Under the pieces are notes generated by a model, which was not told the DNA's origin, ran no database searches, and saw nothing but the letters and a program-made list of their open reading frames with translations. From Microcaldota archaeon (lineage in GTDB: Archaea > Micrarchaeota > Micrarchaeia > Norongarragalinales > UBA10210): a DNA stretch of 10,828 bases. Position numbers and translations under genes: made by a program. Below, one piece after another: positions 10,791 through 10,828 of this stretch (positions are counted from its first letter, which is position 1; each line of letters starts with the position of its first letter). The stretch is from NCBI GenBank assembly GCA_013331595.1, contig DUGE01000035.1, positions 1-10,828 on the forward strand. Direction: 5' to 3'.

Positions 10791-10828
10791 AGGAAGAGAT
10801 GAAGGGGCTCTGTTGAAAATCTTTTCTT

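Noticed and set aside
1..10828. tRNA, rRNA or CRISPR array.
   Set aside because: No cloverleaf-like stretch with a GGTTCGAATCC-type T-arm, no rRNA sequence, and no regularly spaced long repeats were seen on either strand. The only phased repeats are the short GTATA units at 8512-8538.

Overview
The window looks like part of an archaeal chromosome, probably from a small-genome (DPANN-type, possibly Diapherotrites- or Micrarchaeota-like) lineage. The reasons are an Era-like GTPase / DUF2073 / DUF2072 zinc-ribbon set that is characteristic of archaea, an archaeal-style CTP synthase, AbrB-, PIN- and ribbon-helix-helix toxin-antitoxin genes, and TATA boxes placed 25-29 bases before start codons, as expected for leaderless mRNAs. 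The lineage is an inference from style, not a measured placement. I see no rRNA, tRNA or CRISPR array.

Layout. The left edge (minus strand) carries the start of a purine-synthesis gene with a PurS domain. Divergent from it is a 391-residue protein with two helix-turn-helix segments around what looks like a degenerate LAGLIDADG fold, ending at a poly-T terminator. Next come the Era-like GTPase and DUF2073 genes on the plus strand. Their usual third partner, a DUF2072 zinc-ribbon protein, lies about 1.6 kb further on at 4279-4611. Between them sit two divergent toxin-antitoxin modules (an MqsRA-like pair on the minus strand and an AbrB-PIN VapBC pair on the plus strand) and what looks like the broken tail of a further antitoxin.

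From 4627 to 6653 three minus-strand genes follow: a two-gene unit with a GTGA start/stop overlap (a small Rossmann-like protein, then a secreted membrane-anchored protein) and a zincin-type metallopeptidase with its own promoter. A small two-pass membrane protein (plus strand) converges on a DUF2797 cysteine-rich protein (minus strand) over a shared bidirectional T-run terminator. A second VapBC pair (ribbon-helix-helix plus PIN) follows, then pyrG (CTP synthase), then an unrecognised 153-residue protein at the right edge.

How the genes fit together. Nucleotide synthesis (PurS-domain protein, PyrG) and the archaeal GTPase module are housekeeping. The three toxin-antitoxin loci and the LAGLIDADG-derived regulator are the accessory part. 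The toxin-antitoxin insertion separates genes that are normally neighbours, and each toxin-antitoxin promoter carries its own short repeat or palindrome that is a plausible operator. Translation starts appear mixed: many genes look leaderless, while the zinc-ribbon gene and both vapB-type genes have Shine-Dalgarno-like sites (GGTG-type) after short leaders.
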